The position numbers were made by a program, and so were the translations under genes. This document shows, in pieces, positions 1 to 5,917 of a stretch of 10,071 nt of DNA. Source of the DNA: Bacillota bacterium (GTDB taxonomy: Bacteria; Bacillota_A; Clostridia; Peptostreptococcales; Anaerovoracaceae); the NCBI GenBank assembly GCA_017438085.1, contig JAFRWH010000001.1, positions 1 to 10,071 of the forward strand, written 5' to 3'. Under the pieces are notes generated by a model, which did no database searches, was not told where the DNA came from, and saw only the letters and a list, made by a program, of their open reading frames with translations. How positions within the stretch are numbered: the stretch's first letter is position 1; each line of letters begins with the position of its first letter.

Positions 1-194
1 ACTCAAGTCAATACAAAGATGATCCTTCAGAAGAGAGTCTGGCTGAAAGAAAAGAGATCATTATTAATATGGGAATTGCTATGGAGTTATACGGAAAAGA
101 TGGAGCGAAAGAACTTTTGGAAAATCTCGGATACGAAGGATTGGTTTCCAAAATGATCTCAGATCATACACCAGGAGAAAGTTCAGATCAGTAA
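1..194 (+). CDS. 3' end of an unrecognised protein (partial)
   Basis: An open frame enters from the left edge and ends at the TAA at 192-194, giving the last 63 residues of a protein whose start lies outside the window. The visible part is hydrophilic and mostly helical in character. It contains an acidic stretch (KDDPSEES), a probable amphipathic helix around NMGIAMELYGKDGAKELLENLGY, taken as two pieces before and after KDGA, and a polar tail ending SSDQ. Codon choice and composition match the two genes downstream, which supports it as real coding sequence. I do not recognise a family. The next gene starts about 100 bases later on the same strand, so the two may be co-transcribed, although no terminator or clear promoter can be seen between them to decide this. 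Confidence 0.6.
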   Translation, partial: SSQYKDDPSEESLAERKEIIINMGIAMELYGKDGAKELLENLGYEGLVSKMISDHTPGESSDQ

Positions 195-281
195 AGAGTT
201 CGGCAGATCGGTGTTTATGTGAGTGTTTTATGATTCTAATTCGGGATATTCCGATTAAGAGATATGCAGATTCCGGCTTGT

Positions 282-287
282 GGAGGT
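282..287 (+). promoter_or_regulatory. Ribosome binding site deciding the DUF1801 start
   Basis: GGAGGT lies six bases before the ATG at 294. The upstream in-frame ATG at 264 has no comparable purine-rich motif, so this site favours the shorter 138-residue protein. Confidence 0.75.
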
Positions 288-293
288 AAAACG

Positions 294-710
294 ATGACTT
301 GGAAATGCCCAAAATGCGGCAGAGAATTCAGTAAAATGAATCAGGATCATTACTGTATAAAGCCACAGACGATTGATGAGTATATTACCACTCAGGAAGA
401 ATCGCTCAGGCCGAGGCTGGAACAGCTGCGCTCCATTATCCATGAAGCAATTCCGGATGCGGAAGAAAGAATATCATGGTCAATGCCTACTTTCTGGAAG
501 GGAAAGAATCTGATACATTTTGCTTCCTTCAGGAAGCATATTGGTCTTTACCCGGGCGATGAAGCAGTGACTGCTTTCGCGGATGAACTGACTGATTTTG
601 AAGTCAGCAAAGGAACTATCCGGCTTCCACATGATCGTGATCTACCGGAAAGACTTATTGCAGAGATCGCGAAATGGTGCTATGCATCATACGCAAAACA
701 GGAGAAGTAG
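294..710 (+). CDS. DUF1801 (YdhG-like) protein with N-terminal zinc-knuckle-like segment
   Basis: A 138-residue protein. An in-frame ATG exists at 264, but the ATG at 294 has GGAGGT at 282-287 with six bases of spacing, so 294 is taken as the start. Residues 1-25 carry CPKCGREF followed by HYC, with Cys5, Cys8, His19 and Cys21 arranged as a possible small zinc site. From about residue 28 the protein matches the DUF1801 fold (YdhG/Fra-like), with the characteristic SWSMPTFWKGKNLIHFASF and HIGLYPG segments and a C-terminal IAEIAKWC helix. One Bacillus DUF1801 protein (Fra) has been described as a frataxin-like iron protein, but the role of this zinc-knuckle subgroup is not established. It precedes a GNAT gene with a 27-base gap on the same strand, so the two are probably one operon. 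The family call is firm and the function is unknown. Confidence 0.85.
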   Translation: MTWKCPKCGREFSKMNQDHYCIKPQTIDEYITTQEESLRPRLEQLRSIIHEAIPDAEERISWSMPTFWKGKNLIHFASFRKHIGLYPGDEAVTAFADELTDFEVSKGTIRLPHDRDLPERLIAEIAKWCYASYAKQEK

Positions 711-737
711 AAGACGATTCCGGTTGGAGAGATCAAT

Positions 738-1199
738 ATGTTTAATGTAAAAGAGTTTGAAAAAGATGACATTGACAGGGTGATTGCTTTTGAGCGTGAG
801 TTGAGAGAGCAGGAACCTGATACTTATTACTGGGAACCAGATGAAGCATACAGAAAGCATCTGGAGCAGAGTTTTGAGGACGAACGGTTCAATACAGCAT
901 TGTCATTTATCGCTGTGAAAGAAGATAAAGTGATCGGCAGGATCGACGCCTCTCTCATCAGCAGCAGAAGTGATGCTTCCTGCTTCAGCGCTTACATGGA
1001 CTGGATCTGCGTACTGAAAAGCGAAAGACATTGTAAAGTGGCGCAGGCTTTGTTGAGTGCGCTAAGGGAAAAATGCAAGGAGCAAAGCGTAGGCGTGCTT
1101 ATCGCGTTGACGGCGAATAACGATGAGGCACAAAGCTTTTATAAAAGCGTGGAGAATGCATCAATGCATGATACAGGCATATGGATCGGGATTCAATAA
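738..1199 (+). CDS. GNAT-family N-acetyltransferase
   Basis: A 153-residue protein with GGAGAG at 726-731 before its ATG. The layout is that of a GNAT acyl-CoA transferase. There is an N-terminal helix pair with the acidic REQEPDTYYWEPDEAY stretch, a central strand pair (FIAVKEDKVIGRIDASL, about residues 57-73), and strand 4 plus the acetyl-CoA loop around residues 86-106. The end has NDEAQSFYKS (128-137) followed by DTGIWIGI. The NDEAQ-FY motif near the C-terminus is typical of the family. The pyrophosphate-binding loop is odd: where related proteins usually have R-G-K-G-x-A, this one reads R-H-C-K-V-A (97-102), so both glycines are gone. Substrate cannot be predicted. It is the last gene of the plus-strand run; a hairpin at 1212-1234 follows but lacks a T-tract. 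Confidence 0.8.
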   Translation: MFNVKEFEKDDIDRVIAFERELREQEPDTYYWEPDEAYRKHLEQSFEDERFNTALSFIAVKEDKVIGRIDASLISSRSDASCFSAYMDWICVLKSERHCKVAQALLSALREKCKEQSVGVLIALTANNDEAQSFYKSVENASMHDTGIWIGIQ

Positions 1200-1211
1200 G
1201 TGATCCCGAAA

Positions 1212-1234
1212 CAGTATCTTTCGTTAGGATACTG
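1212..1234. repeat. Inverted repeat after the GNAT gene
   Basis: CAGTATC (1212-1218) and GATACTG (1228-1234) form a perfect 7-base-pair stem around a nine-base loop, 13 bases past the GNAT stop codon. No T-tract follows on either strand, so it is not a standard intrinsic terminator. It could slow 3' degradation of the transcript or be chance. Confidence 0.4.
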
Positions 1235-1278
1235 CGGACGCATAGATAGAAGTTTAAATATGTGCCGGGAGCCATTGA

Positions 1279-1377
1279 AATTACTATAGTTTGAACAAGT
1301 CTGTTATTCATATACTGATATACCATCAGGACAACTTTCTTACAGAACTGGCTGACTATGTTTTCGAATCGTACTGA
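1279..1377 (+). pseudogene. Possible 3' remnant of a degraded gene
   Basis: Between the GNAT gene and the convergent metallopeptidase, one plus-strand frame ends at a TGA at 1375-1377 and reads YHQDNFLTELADYVFESY just before the stop. That sequence has the amphipathic composition and charged residues of a real protein C-terminus. Upstream the frame is closed by a TGA at 1276, and no start codon with a ribosome binding site is visible. A different frame upstream (1250-1290) briefly reads KFKYVPGAIEITIV before its own stop, which would fit a frameshifted remnant. I do not recognise the family. This is a weak call based on composition only; the stretch may simply be non-coding. Confidence 0.2.
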
Positions 1378-1412
1378 GATAAATAATTGCCAGTCTTTTT
1401 CCCAAAGAGATT

Positions 1413-2270
1413 TTAAAGCGGAAACTGGAGAAAACGCCCAAAGCCTTCCTTAACGGTTTCGATATCATAGCTGATGATATTGTCAAAGCTGTCAGTTTCA
1501 AGTAGAAAGCGTACGAAGCGGGCACCAAGATAGTAACCGGTGTCGCCGTGTCCTTCGAACTGTACCCAGTCGCCGAAATAGCGCTGGTTTTCGTGGGTCA
1601 TGGTTTTCAGATCATCTGAAAAGGCATGTCTTATCCTTTCCGCATTGCGGTCGCACCAGTTCTTCCATTCAGATGAATATTGGTGGAAATATTCAGGATC
1701 CCCGGCCATCTCCTGCTCAAATACCATTGCTATTCCTTCGGTGAACAGCTGCCAGATGAACTGGTCGGGCAGCTGTTCCGGCTTTCTGTCCAGAACTCCG
1801 TACTGAGCCTGATAAACATGCCCCATCTCGTGAACGATGAGGCCTGTCATTGCATTGACATCGCACCAGTTCAACTCCATTATCTTTTCGATCCCGAGCA
1901 GAATGCTTGTCTTGCCGTTTACCGGGGTGACCCAGCCTGCGCCGCTGCAAAGTCCAAGGTAAAGGATGATATCAGCCTCCGGAACCCTTCCGAAGCGGCT
2001 CCGGATCTTCTCATCCAGATGTTCAGTAACAGTTATAAAGGACCGGATCGCTTCAGTTCTCTTTTCCGTATCCTGAACGACAGCATTCAGTACCGGCAGG
2101 AAGTCATTTTCCCATGAAAAGCCTGCATTAATGACAGAATTCATATCTTCAAGGCAGAGTTCCTTCGCCCCGGGCACGTATTTATCCATGTATGCTTCCC
2201 AAAGAGGGAGACTGAAGCTGCCATTTTCGTAGGCAGATAATAATTCTGTAGATGTATTTATTATTCTCAT
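1413..2270 (-). CDS. Putative gluzincin-type zinc metallopeptidase (DUF2268-like)
   Basis: A 285-residue protein. The start is supported by GGAAGGAA (complement of 2276-2283) just upstream. The core motif is HEMGH at residues 147-151, inside the helix GLIVHEMGHVYQ, giving two zinc-ligand histidines and the catalytic glutamate. About 27 residues later FTEGIAMVFEQE (176-187) supplies Glu178 as the likely third ligand, the gluzincin arrangement. A later GDTGYYLGARFVRFLLE (242-258) resembles the segment near the active site of DUF2268-type predicted proteases. There is no signal peptide or membrane segment, so it should be cytoplasmic. It stands alone with its own promoter and is divergent from the FAD oxidoreductase. 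Metal-dependent hydrolase chemistry is well supported by the motif. The exact family is less sure and the substrate is unknown. Confidence 0.75.
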   Translation of the reverse strand: MRIINTSTELLSAYENGSFSLPLWEAYMDKYVPGAKELCLEDMNSVINAGFSWENDFLPVLNAVVQDTEKRTEAIRSFITVTEHLDEKIRSRFGRVPEADIILYLGLCSGAGWVTPVNGKTSILLGIEKIMELNWCDVNAMTGLIVHEMGHVYQAQYGVLDRKPEQLPDQFIWQLFTEGIAMVFEQEMAGDPEYFHQYSSEWKNWCDRNAERIRHAFSDDLKTMTHENQRYFGDWVQFEGHGDTGYYLGARFVRFLLETDSFDNIISYDIETVKEGFGRFLQFPL

Positions 2271-2302
2271 AAGATTTCCTTCCGGGTGCGGTAACTGTTG
2301 AT

Positions 2303-2316
2303 CTGCAATTCTGCAG
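2303..2316. repeat. Short palindrome in the metallopeptidase leader
   Basis: CTGCA (2303-2307) and TGCAG (2312-2316) are perfect inverted arms around ATTC. The palindrome lies between the metallopeptidase promoter and its start codon, where it could be an operator or a small leader hairpin. Such a short palindrome can also occur by chance. Confidence 0.3.
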
Positions 2317-2326
2317 TTATGTTTCC

Positions 2327-2355
2327 AGTCTATGTTGAAAGAATCTGTTTGTCAA
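2327..2355 (-). promoter_or_regulatory. Sigma-A-type promoter for the metallopeptidase gene
   Basis: On the minus strand a perfect TTGACA (-35, complement of 2350-2355) is separated by 17 bases from TAGACT (-10, complement of 2327-2332). The start site would be near 2320, leaving about 50 bases of leader before the ATG at 2270. Confidence 0.65.
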
Positions 2356-2399
2356 CGTGCCGGACTGTATGGATGGCAGCCGCAGCAGCTTCTTTCTGC

Positions 2400-2429
2400 T
2401 GTAAATCATCGCATAAAAATGATATAATG
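2400..2429 (+). promoter_or_regulatory. Probable promoter of the FAD oxidoreductase gene
   Basis: A perfect -10 hexamer TATAAT lies at 2424-2429, within GATATAATGC. The -35 region is poor: TGTAAA at 2400-2405 is the best match, with 18 bases of spacing. The leader contains GTTAAGAAGGGAAAA (2440-2454), which recurs exactly before galT. Confidence 0.5.
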
Positions 2430-2475
2430 CTACGGATCCGTTAAGAAGGGAAAATAAGTACAGGGAGATCGACCA

Positions 2476-3723
2476 ATGAAGACACTTGAATACGATGTGG
2501 TGGTTGCAGGCGGCGGAAGTGCAGGTGTGGCAGCTGCTCTTGCGGCAAGCAGGGCAGGTGCATCCACGCTTCTTGTGGAGCGCGGCGGATGTTTCGGCGG
2601 AGAGGCAACGAACTCCTGGATCGCGGCCTACTGCGGCTTTCACACCAAGGGCAAGGTGCCGCAGCAGATGGTCTTTGGCGTGGGCGAAGAGGTCCTTCAG
2701 AAACTCAGAAGCTACGGAGAGGATACTTCCTACGTGATATCCTCCAGCGGTAATTCATCAATAAGACTGCATCCTGAAGCCCTGAAGCTGGCTTTTGATG
2801 AGCTTCTTGAGGCATCAGATGTGGACTTCAGGCTCTTTACCAGCCTTATAAGCGCTGAAACAGAAAATGGACTGTTAAAGTCGGTCATCATAATGGATGA
2901 CGAGGAGCAGATCAGAGTCCTGGCTAAGGCCTTTGTTGACTGCACCGGCAACGGAAATCTTCTTCACATGGCCGGACTGGATACGGAGTGGGGAGATGAG
3001 GATGGCAAGGTTCAGATGGCATCACTGGCCTGCCTGTTTGAACATATACCACGCTGCGAGATACCTTACGAGGTGTATCAGAAGGGGATAATCAAAGCCA
3101 AGGAAGCCGGTATTCCATATCTTGATAAGGAAAAATGTGTGGCGGACAAGCAGCCCGCCGATGATTTCGGATATATTACGATTCCTTCAGCGGAGCTGAA
3201 GGGGCTTGACGGGCCGTCATTAACGAGGATGACCCTTGAGCTGCGGCGGAAAAGCCAGAGCTATGCCAAAGCTTTCAGAGAATACACTGAAGGATTTGAA
3301 AACTCAGAGCTTCGGGCTACCGCTCCTGTTCCGGGGCTCAGAGAAGCGCGGAGAATGAAAGGCAGGCAGACCATAAGCGGAGAGGACGTTCTGAGCTGCC
3401 GGAAGTGCGAGGACCGGGTGGGCAGAGGCTGCTGGCCGGCAGAGATACATAAAGGTCCGGAAACGGTCTACAGGGAAATGAAGGAGGATGATTATTTCGA
3501 TATCCCCCTTGGTGCTCTGGAAAGCGCAGATCTGGACAATCTTTTCGCCGGAGGGCGGAATATCTCCTGCGATCCTCTGGCTCTTGCGAGCCTGCGGGTA
3601 ATGGGTACGGCTTTCGTGACGGGACAGGCCGCCGGAGCAGCTGCAGCGGTCTATTCAAGGGACGGCAGGGCTGATGTATCAAGGGTCCAGGCTATTCTGG
3701 AGGTCCGGGGAGTATTGCTTTAA
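2476..3723 (+). CDS. FAD-dependent oxidoreductase (FAD_oxidored, PF12831-like)
   Basis: A 415-residue flavoprotein. The start is set by AGGGAG at 2462-2467. Residues 6-36 form a dinucleotide-binding beta-alpha-beta unit (YDVVVAGGGSAGVAAALAA, glycines at 12-14 and 17, Glu35 for the ribose), directly followed by GGCFGGEAT. This start is typical of the PF12831 group, often loosely annotated as xanthan-lyase- or heterodisulfide-reductase-like FAD proteins. The C-terminal FAD-contact block is clear: NLFAGGRNIS near residue 355, LRVMGTAFVTGQAAG ending near 387. A CRKC pair begins at residue 308, with another cysteine shortly after; it is not a ferredoxin motif. No signal peptide is present, so it should be cytoplasmic. 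It is a single-gene transcript between its own promoter and a terminator. The electron partner and substrate cannot be inferred from the context. Confidence 0.85.
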   Translation: MKTLEYDVVVAGGGSAGVAAALAASRAGASTLLVERGGCFGGEATNSWIAAYCGFHTKGKVPQQMVFGVGEEVLQKLRSYGEDTSYVISSSGNSSIRLHPEALKLAFDELLEASDVDFRLFTSLISAETENGLLKSVIIMDDEEQIRVLAKAFVDCTGNGNLLHMAGLDTEWGDEDGKVQMASLACLFEHIPRCEIPYEVYQKGIIKAKEAGIPYLDKEKCVADKQPADDFGYITIPSAELKGLDGPSLTRMTLELRRKSQSYAKAFREYTEGFENSELRATAPVPGLREARRMKGRQTISGEDVLSCRKCEDRVGRGCWPAEIHKGPETVYREMKEDDYFDIPLGALESADLDNLFAGGRNISCDPLALASLRVMGTAFVTGQAAGAAAAVYSRDGRADVSRVQAILEVRGVLL

Positions 3724-3746
3724 AGCTACCAAAACATACTGCAATC

Positions 3747-3772
3747 AAAAGACGGGTCAGTCCCGTCTTTTT
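3747..3772. terminator. Bidirectional intrinsic terminator between convergent genes
   Basis: AAAAGACGGG (3747-3756) pairs with CCCGTCTTTT (3762-3771) around the loop TCAGT. A T-tract follows the stem on the plus strand, and the A-run before it acts as a T-tract on the minus strand. It therefore serves both the FAD oxidoreductase and the convergent alkyltransferase gene. Confidence 0.9.
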
Positions 3773-3788
3773 ATATGCTTACACTTGT

Positions 3789-4289
3789 TTAACCGCAGAG
3801 CGCTCCCTCAAGCTGCAGCAGACGGATCTTTTTATCGATGCCGCCGGCATAGCCTGTCAGGCTGCCATGAGCTCCTATGACCCTGTGGCAGGGGACTATG
3901 ATCGATATGGGGTTGTGTCCAACCGCGCCGCCCACCGCCTGAGCAGACATGTGGGGAAGCCCTTTTTCTTCAGCGATAATTTCAGCGATGTCACCGTAAG
4001 TTATGGTCTTTCCATAGGGTATATCCCGCAGCACCCTCCAGACTGACTGCCTGAATTCGCTGCCCTGAAGTGTCAGCTCCGGTTCAAATCCGGGCTCTTT
4101 GCCACTGAAATATATGTCGAGCCACAGCACTGTCTGTTCAAACACAGGCAGCAGCTTTTTTATATGGTCCTTGTTAAGGGTATATGCAAAATATTTCTGG
4201 TCATTGAACCAAAGCCCAGTCAAGCTTTTGCCGTCGGATGCCATTGTAATGCCGCCCAGCGGGGAGTCGTATGCAAATATATAGTCCAT
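3789..4289 (-). CDS. ogt: Methylated-DNA--protein-cysteine S-methyltransferase (O6-alkylguanine repair)
   Basis: A 166-residue suicide DNA-repair protein that transfers alkyl groups from O6-alkylguanine to its own cysteine. The N-terminal domain begins FAYDSPLGGITMASDG, a usual start for this family. The DNA-binding C-terminal domain holds GSEFRQSVWRVLRDIPYGKTITYGDIA, given here as its two halves around IPYG (about residues 76-102). It also has the AQAVGGAVGHNP helix and the active-site PCHRV at 133-137 with acceptor Cys134. The following GSLTGYAGGIDKKIRLLQLEG completes the family pattern, with no key residue missing. The gene is convergent with the FAD oxidoreductase and divergent from galT. 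No convincing ribosome binding site precedes the ATG, which may be leaderless. Whether it is the Ogt or the AdaB type is uncertain, since both share these motifs. Confidence 0.93.
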   Translation of the reverse strand: MDYIFAYDSPLGGITMASDGKSLTGLWFNDQKYFAYTLNKDHIKKLLPVFEQTVLWLDIYFSGKEPGFEPELTLQGSEFRQSVWRVLRDIPYGKTITYGDIAEIIAEEKGLPHMSAQAVGGAVGHNPISIIVPCHRVIGAHGSLTGYAGGIDKKIRLLQLEGALCG

Positions 4290-4296
4290 GGTGCTG

Positions 4297-4302
4297 ATAA
4301 TA
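4297..4302 (-). promoter_or_regulatory. Possible -10 element of a leaderless ogt transcript
   Basis: On the minus strand TATTAT (complement of 4297-4302) ends seven bases before the ogt ATG. With normal -10 geometry the start site would fall at or next to the A of the ATG. There is no Shine-Dalgarno motif. The -35 region is not recognisable, so this is tentative. Confidence 0.3.
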
Positions 4303-4321
4303 TGTGATATACTAAATCACA
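4303..4321. promoter_or_regulatory. Inverted repeat (candidate operator) in the ogt-galT spacer
   Basis: TGTGAT (4303-4308) and ATCACA (4316-4321) are perfect inverted arms around a seven-base centre. The element overlaps the galT -10 hexamer and lies just upstream of the ogt start on the other strand, where a bound regulator could affect both genes. The arms resemble CRP half-sites, but the spacing is three bases too long. Confidence 0.45.
4308..4313 (+). promoter_or_regulatory. -10 element of the galT promoter
   Basis: TATACT differs from TATAAT at one position and lies 39 bases before the galT ATG, inside the inverted repeat 4303-4321. No good -35 hexamer is found 16-18 bases upstream, where the ogt start codon already begins. 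That suggests a weak or activator-dependent promoter. Confidence 0.45.
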
Positions 4322-4352
4322 GCTATTTTTGAGTTAAGAAGGGAAAAGATCA

Positions 4353-5855
4353 ATGTCTGTATATAAGTATATCAATGCGCTGGCAGATTATGCAATAGAA
4401 AAGGGGCTTATAGAGCACTCAGACCGCCGTTACACCGTGAATCAGATCCTGATGACCATGGGGCTGGATGAAATGCAGGAGGATGCGGGCTCCGAAACCG
4501 ATGCAAAGCTGAATGAGATACTTGAAGCTCTGACGGATGACGCAGTATCCAGAGGGATGGTGAATGACGACATCACCTCCCGGGACCTGTTCGACACCAG
4601 GCTCATGGGACTTGTGACCGACCGCCCATCGCATGTTATCGAAAAGTTTGATTCGCTCTATAAAGAGGACCCGAAAGCCGCTACTGACTGGTTCTACGGC
4701 TTTGCCCAGGATACCAATTACATCCGCAGGGACCGCATCGCAAAGGATAAGAAGTGGGTTGTCAGCAGCCCCTACGGTGACATCGACATATCCATAAATC
4801 TGTCCAAGCCGGAGAAGGACCCGAGGGCTATTGCTGCAGCCAAGCTGGCCAAGGCTTCTTCCTATCCCAAGTGCCAGCTCTGCATGGAGAATGAAGGCTA
4901 TGCAGGCCGCATGAACCACCCCGCCAGGGAGAATCATCGCATCATACCAATAGAGATCTGTGGGCAGCCCTGGGGTTTTCAGTATTCACCCTATGTTTAT
5001 TACAACGAACACTGCATAGTTCTTAGCAGCAAACACGAGCCCATGAAGGTCGAAAGACTGACTTTCGAGAAACTCTTCTCCTTTGTGGAGCAGTTTCCGC
5101 ATTATTTCCTGGGCTCCAACGCGGATCTGCCTATCGTAGGCGGCTCCATTCTCTCTCACGACCATTTCCAGGGCGGAAGATACACCTTCGCAATGGAAAA
5201 AGCGGGCCTGGAGAGGGAATTCACAGTTCCCGGCTTTGAAAAGGTCCGGGCCGGCATAGTAAACTGGCCTCTGTCGGTGATAAGGCTCAGCGCGGAGGAT
5301 CCGAAGGATATTATCGACCTGGCGGAGCACATCCTTAAGGAGTGGCGCGGCTACACGGATGAAGCGGCCTTCATCTTCGCTGAGACTGATGGCGAGCCTC
5401 ACAACACCATAACGCCTATCGCAAGGAAACGGGGAGAACTGTTCGAACTGGATCTGGCGCTTCGGAACAACATAACCACCGAGGAGTATCCATTGGGCGT
5501 TTACCATCCCCACAGCGAATATCATCACATCAAGAAGGAAAACATCGGGCTGATCGAGGTCATGGGACTTGCTATCCTGCCAGCCCGGCTTAACACCGAG
5601 CTGGAGCTGATGAAGGCCTATCTTAAGGGTGACATCGCCAGAGGCGAAAGGCCGGAGCTTGCCATCCACGAGCCCTGGCTGGAGGAGATAAAGGCCAGAC
5701 GGGGCAATACCGCAGCGCTTTCGGACAGCGAGCTGGAGAAGCTGCTGCAGGATGAAATGGGGCAGGTATTCGTGAAGATCCTGGAAAACGCAGGTGTGTT
5801 CAAATGCACGCCGGAGGGCAGAAAAGCGTTCATGAGGTTTATTGAGAGCCTGTAG
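4353..5855 (+). CDS. galT: UTP/UDP-glucose--hexose-1-phosphate uridylyltransferase, class II
   Basis: A 500-residue enzyme of the Firmicutes-type GalT family. It exchanges UMP between UDP-glucose and galactose-1-phosphate in the Leloir pathway, in the cytoplasm. The start has GAAGGG (4338-4343) upstream. The protein opens with YKYINALADYAIEKGLI, as usual for class II GalT. A KCQLC pair (Cys174, Cys177) precedes NEGYAGRMNHPAREN. The active-site stretch GGSILSHDHFQGG (263-275) holds HDHFQ at 269-273, where the second histidine is the expected uridylylated nucleophile. GVYHPHSEYHHIKKENIGLIEVMG (383-406), taken as two pieces around HHIK, is also conserved, and the length is normal. No galK, galE or galactosidase gene is next to it; an Fe-S aldo/keto reductase follows 62 bases later. 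A candidate operator overlaps the promoter. Confidence 0.95.
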   Translation: MSVYKYINALADYAIEKGLIEHSDRRYTVNQILMTMGLDEMQEDAGSETDAKLNEILEALTDDAVSRGMVNDDITSRDLFDTRLMGLVTDRPSHVIEKFDSLYKEDPKAATDWFYGFAQDTNYIRRDRIAKDKKWVVSSPYGDIDISINLSKPEKDPRAIAAAKLAKASSYPKCQLCMENEGYAGRMNHPARENHRIIPIEICGQPWGFQYSPYVYYNEHCIVLSSKHEPMKVERLTFEKLFSFVEQFPHYFLGSNADLPIVGGSILSHDHFQGGRYTFAMEKAGLEREFTVPGFEKVRAGIVNWPLSVIRLSAEDPKDIIDLAEHILKEWRGYTDEAAFIFAETDGEPHNTITPIARKRGELFELDLALRNNITTEEYPLGVYHPHSEYHHIKKENIGLIEVMGLAILPARLNTELELMKAYLKGDIARGERPELAIHEPWLEEIKARRGNTAALSDSELEKLLQDEMGQVFVKILENAGVFKCTPEGRKAFMRFIESL

Positions 5856-5917
5856 GACACCCTGTTCAGAGGACCTGCGGAGTGCATGCACAGAATAGAG
5901 CAAAGGAGAGGGAATCA

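Noticed and set aside
1212..1234. Hairpin after GNAT as an intrinsic terminator
   Set aside because: The stem is perfect but has no T-tract on either strand, so it is listed only as an inverted repeat.
4303..4321. CRP-type binding site before galT
   Set aside because: The TGTGA/TCACA halves are nine bases apart instead of six, and clostridial catabolite control normally does not use this CRP site; kept only as an operator of unknown type.
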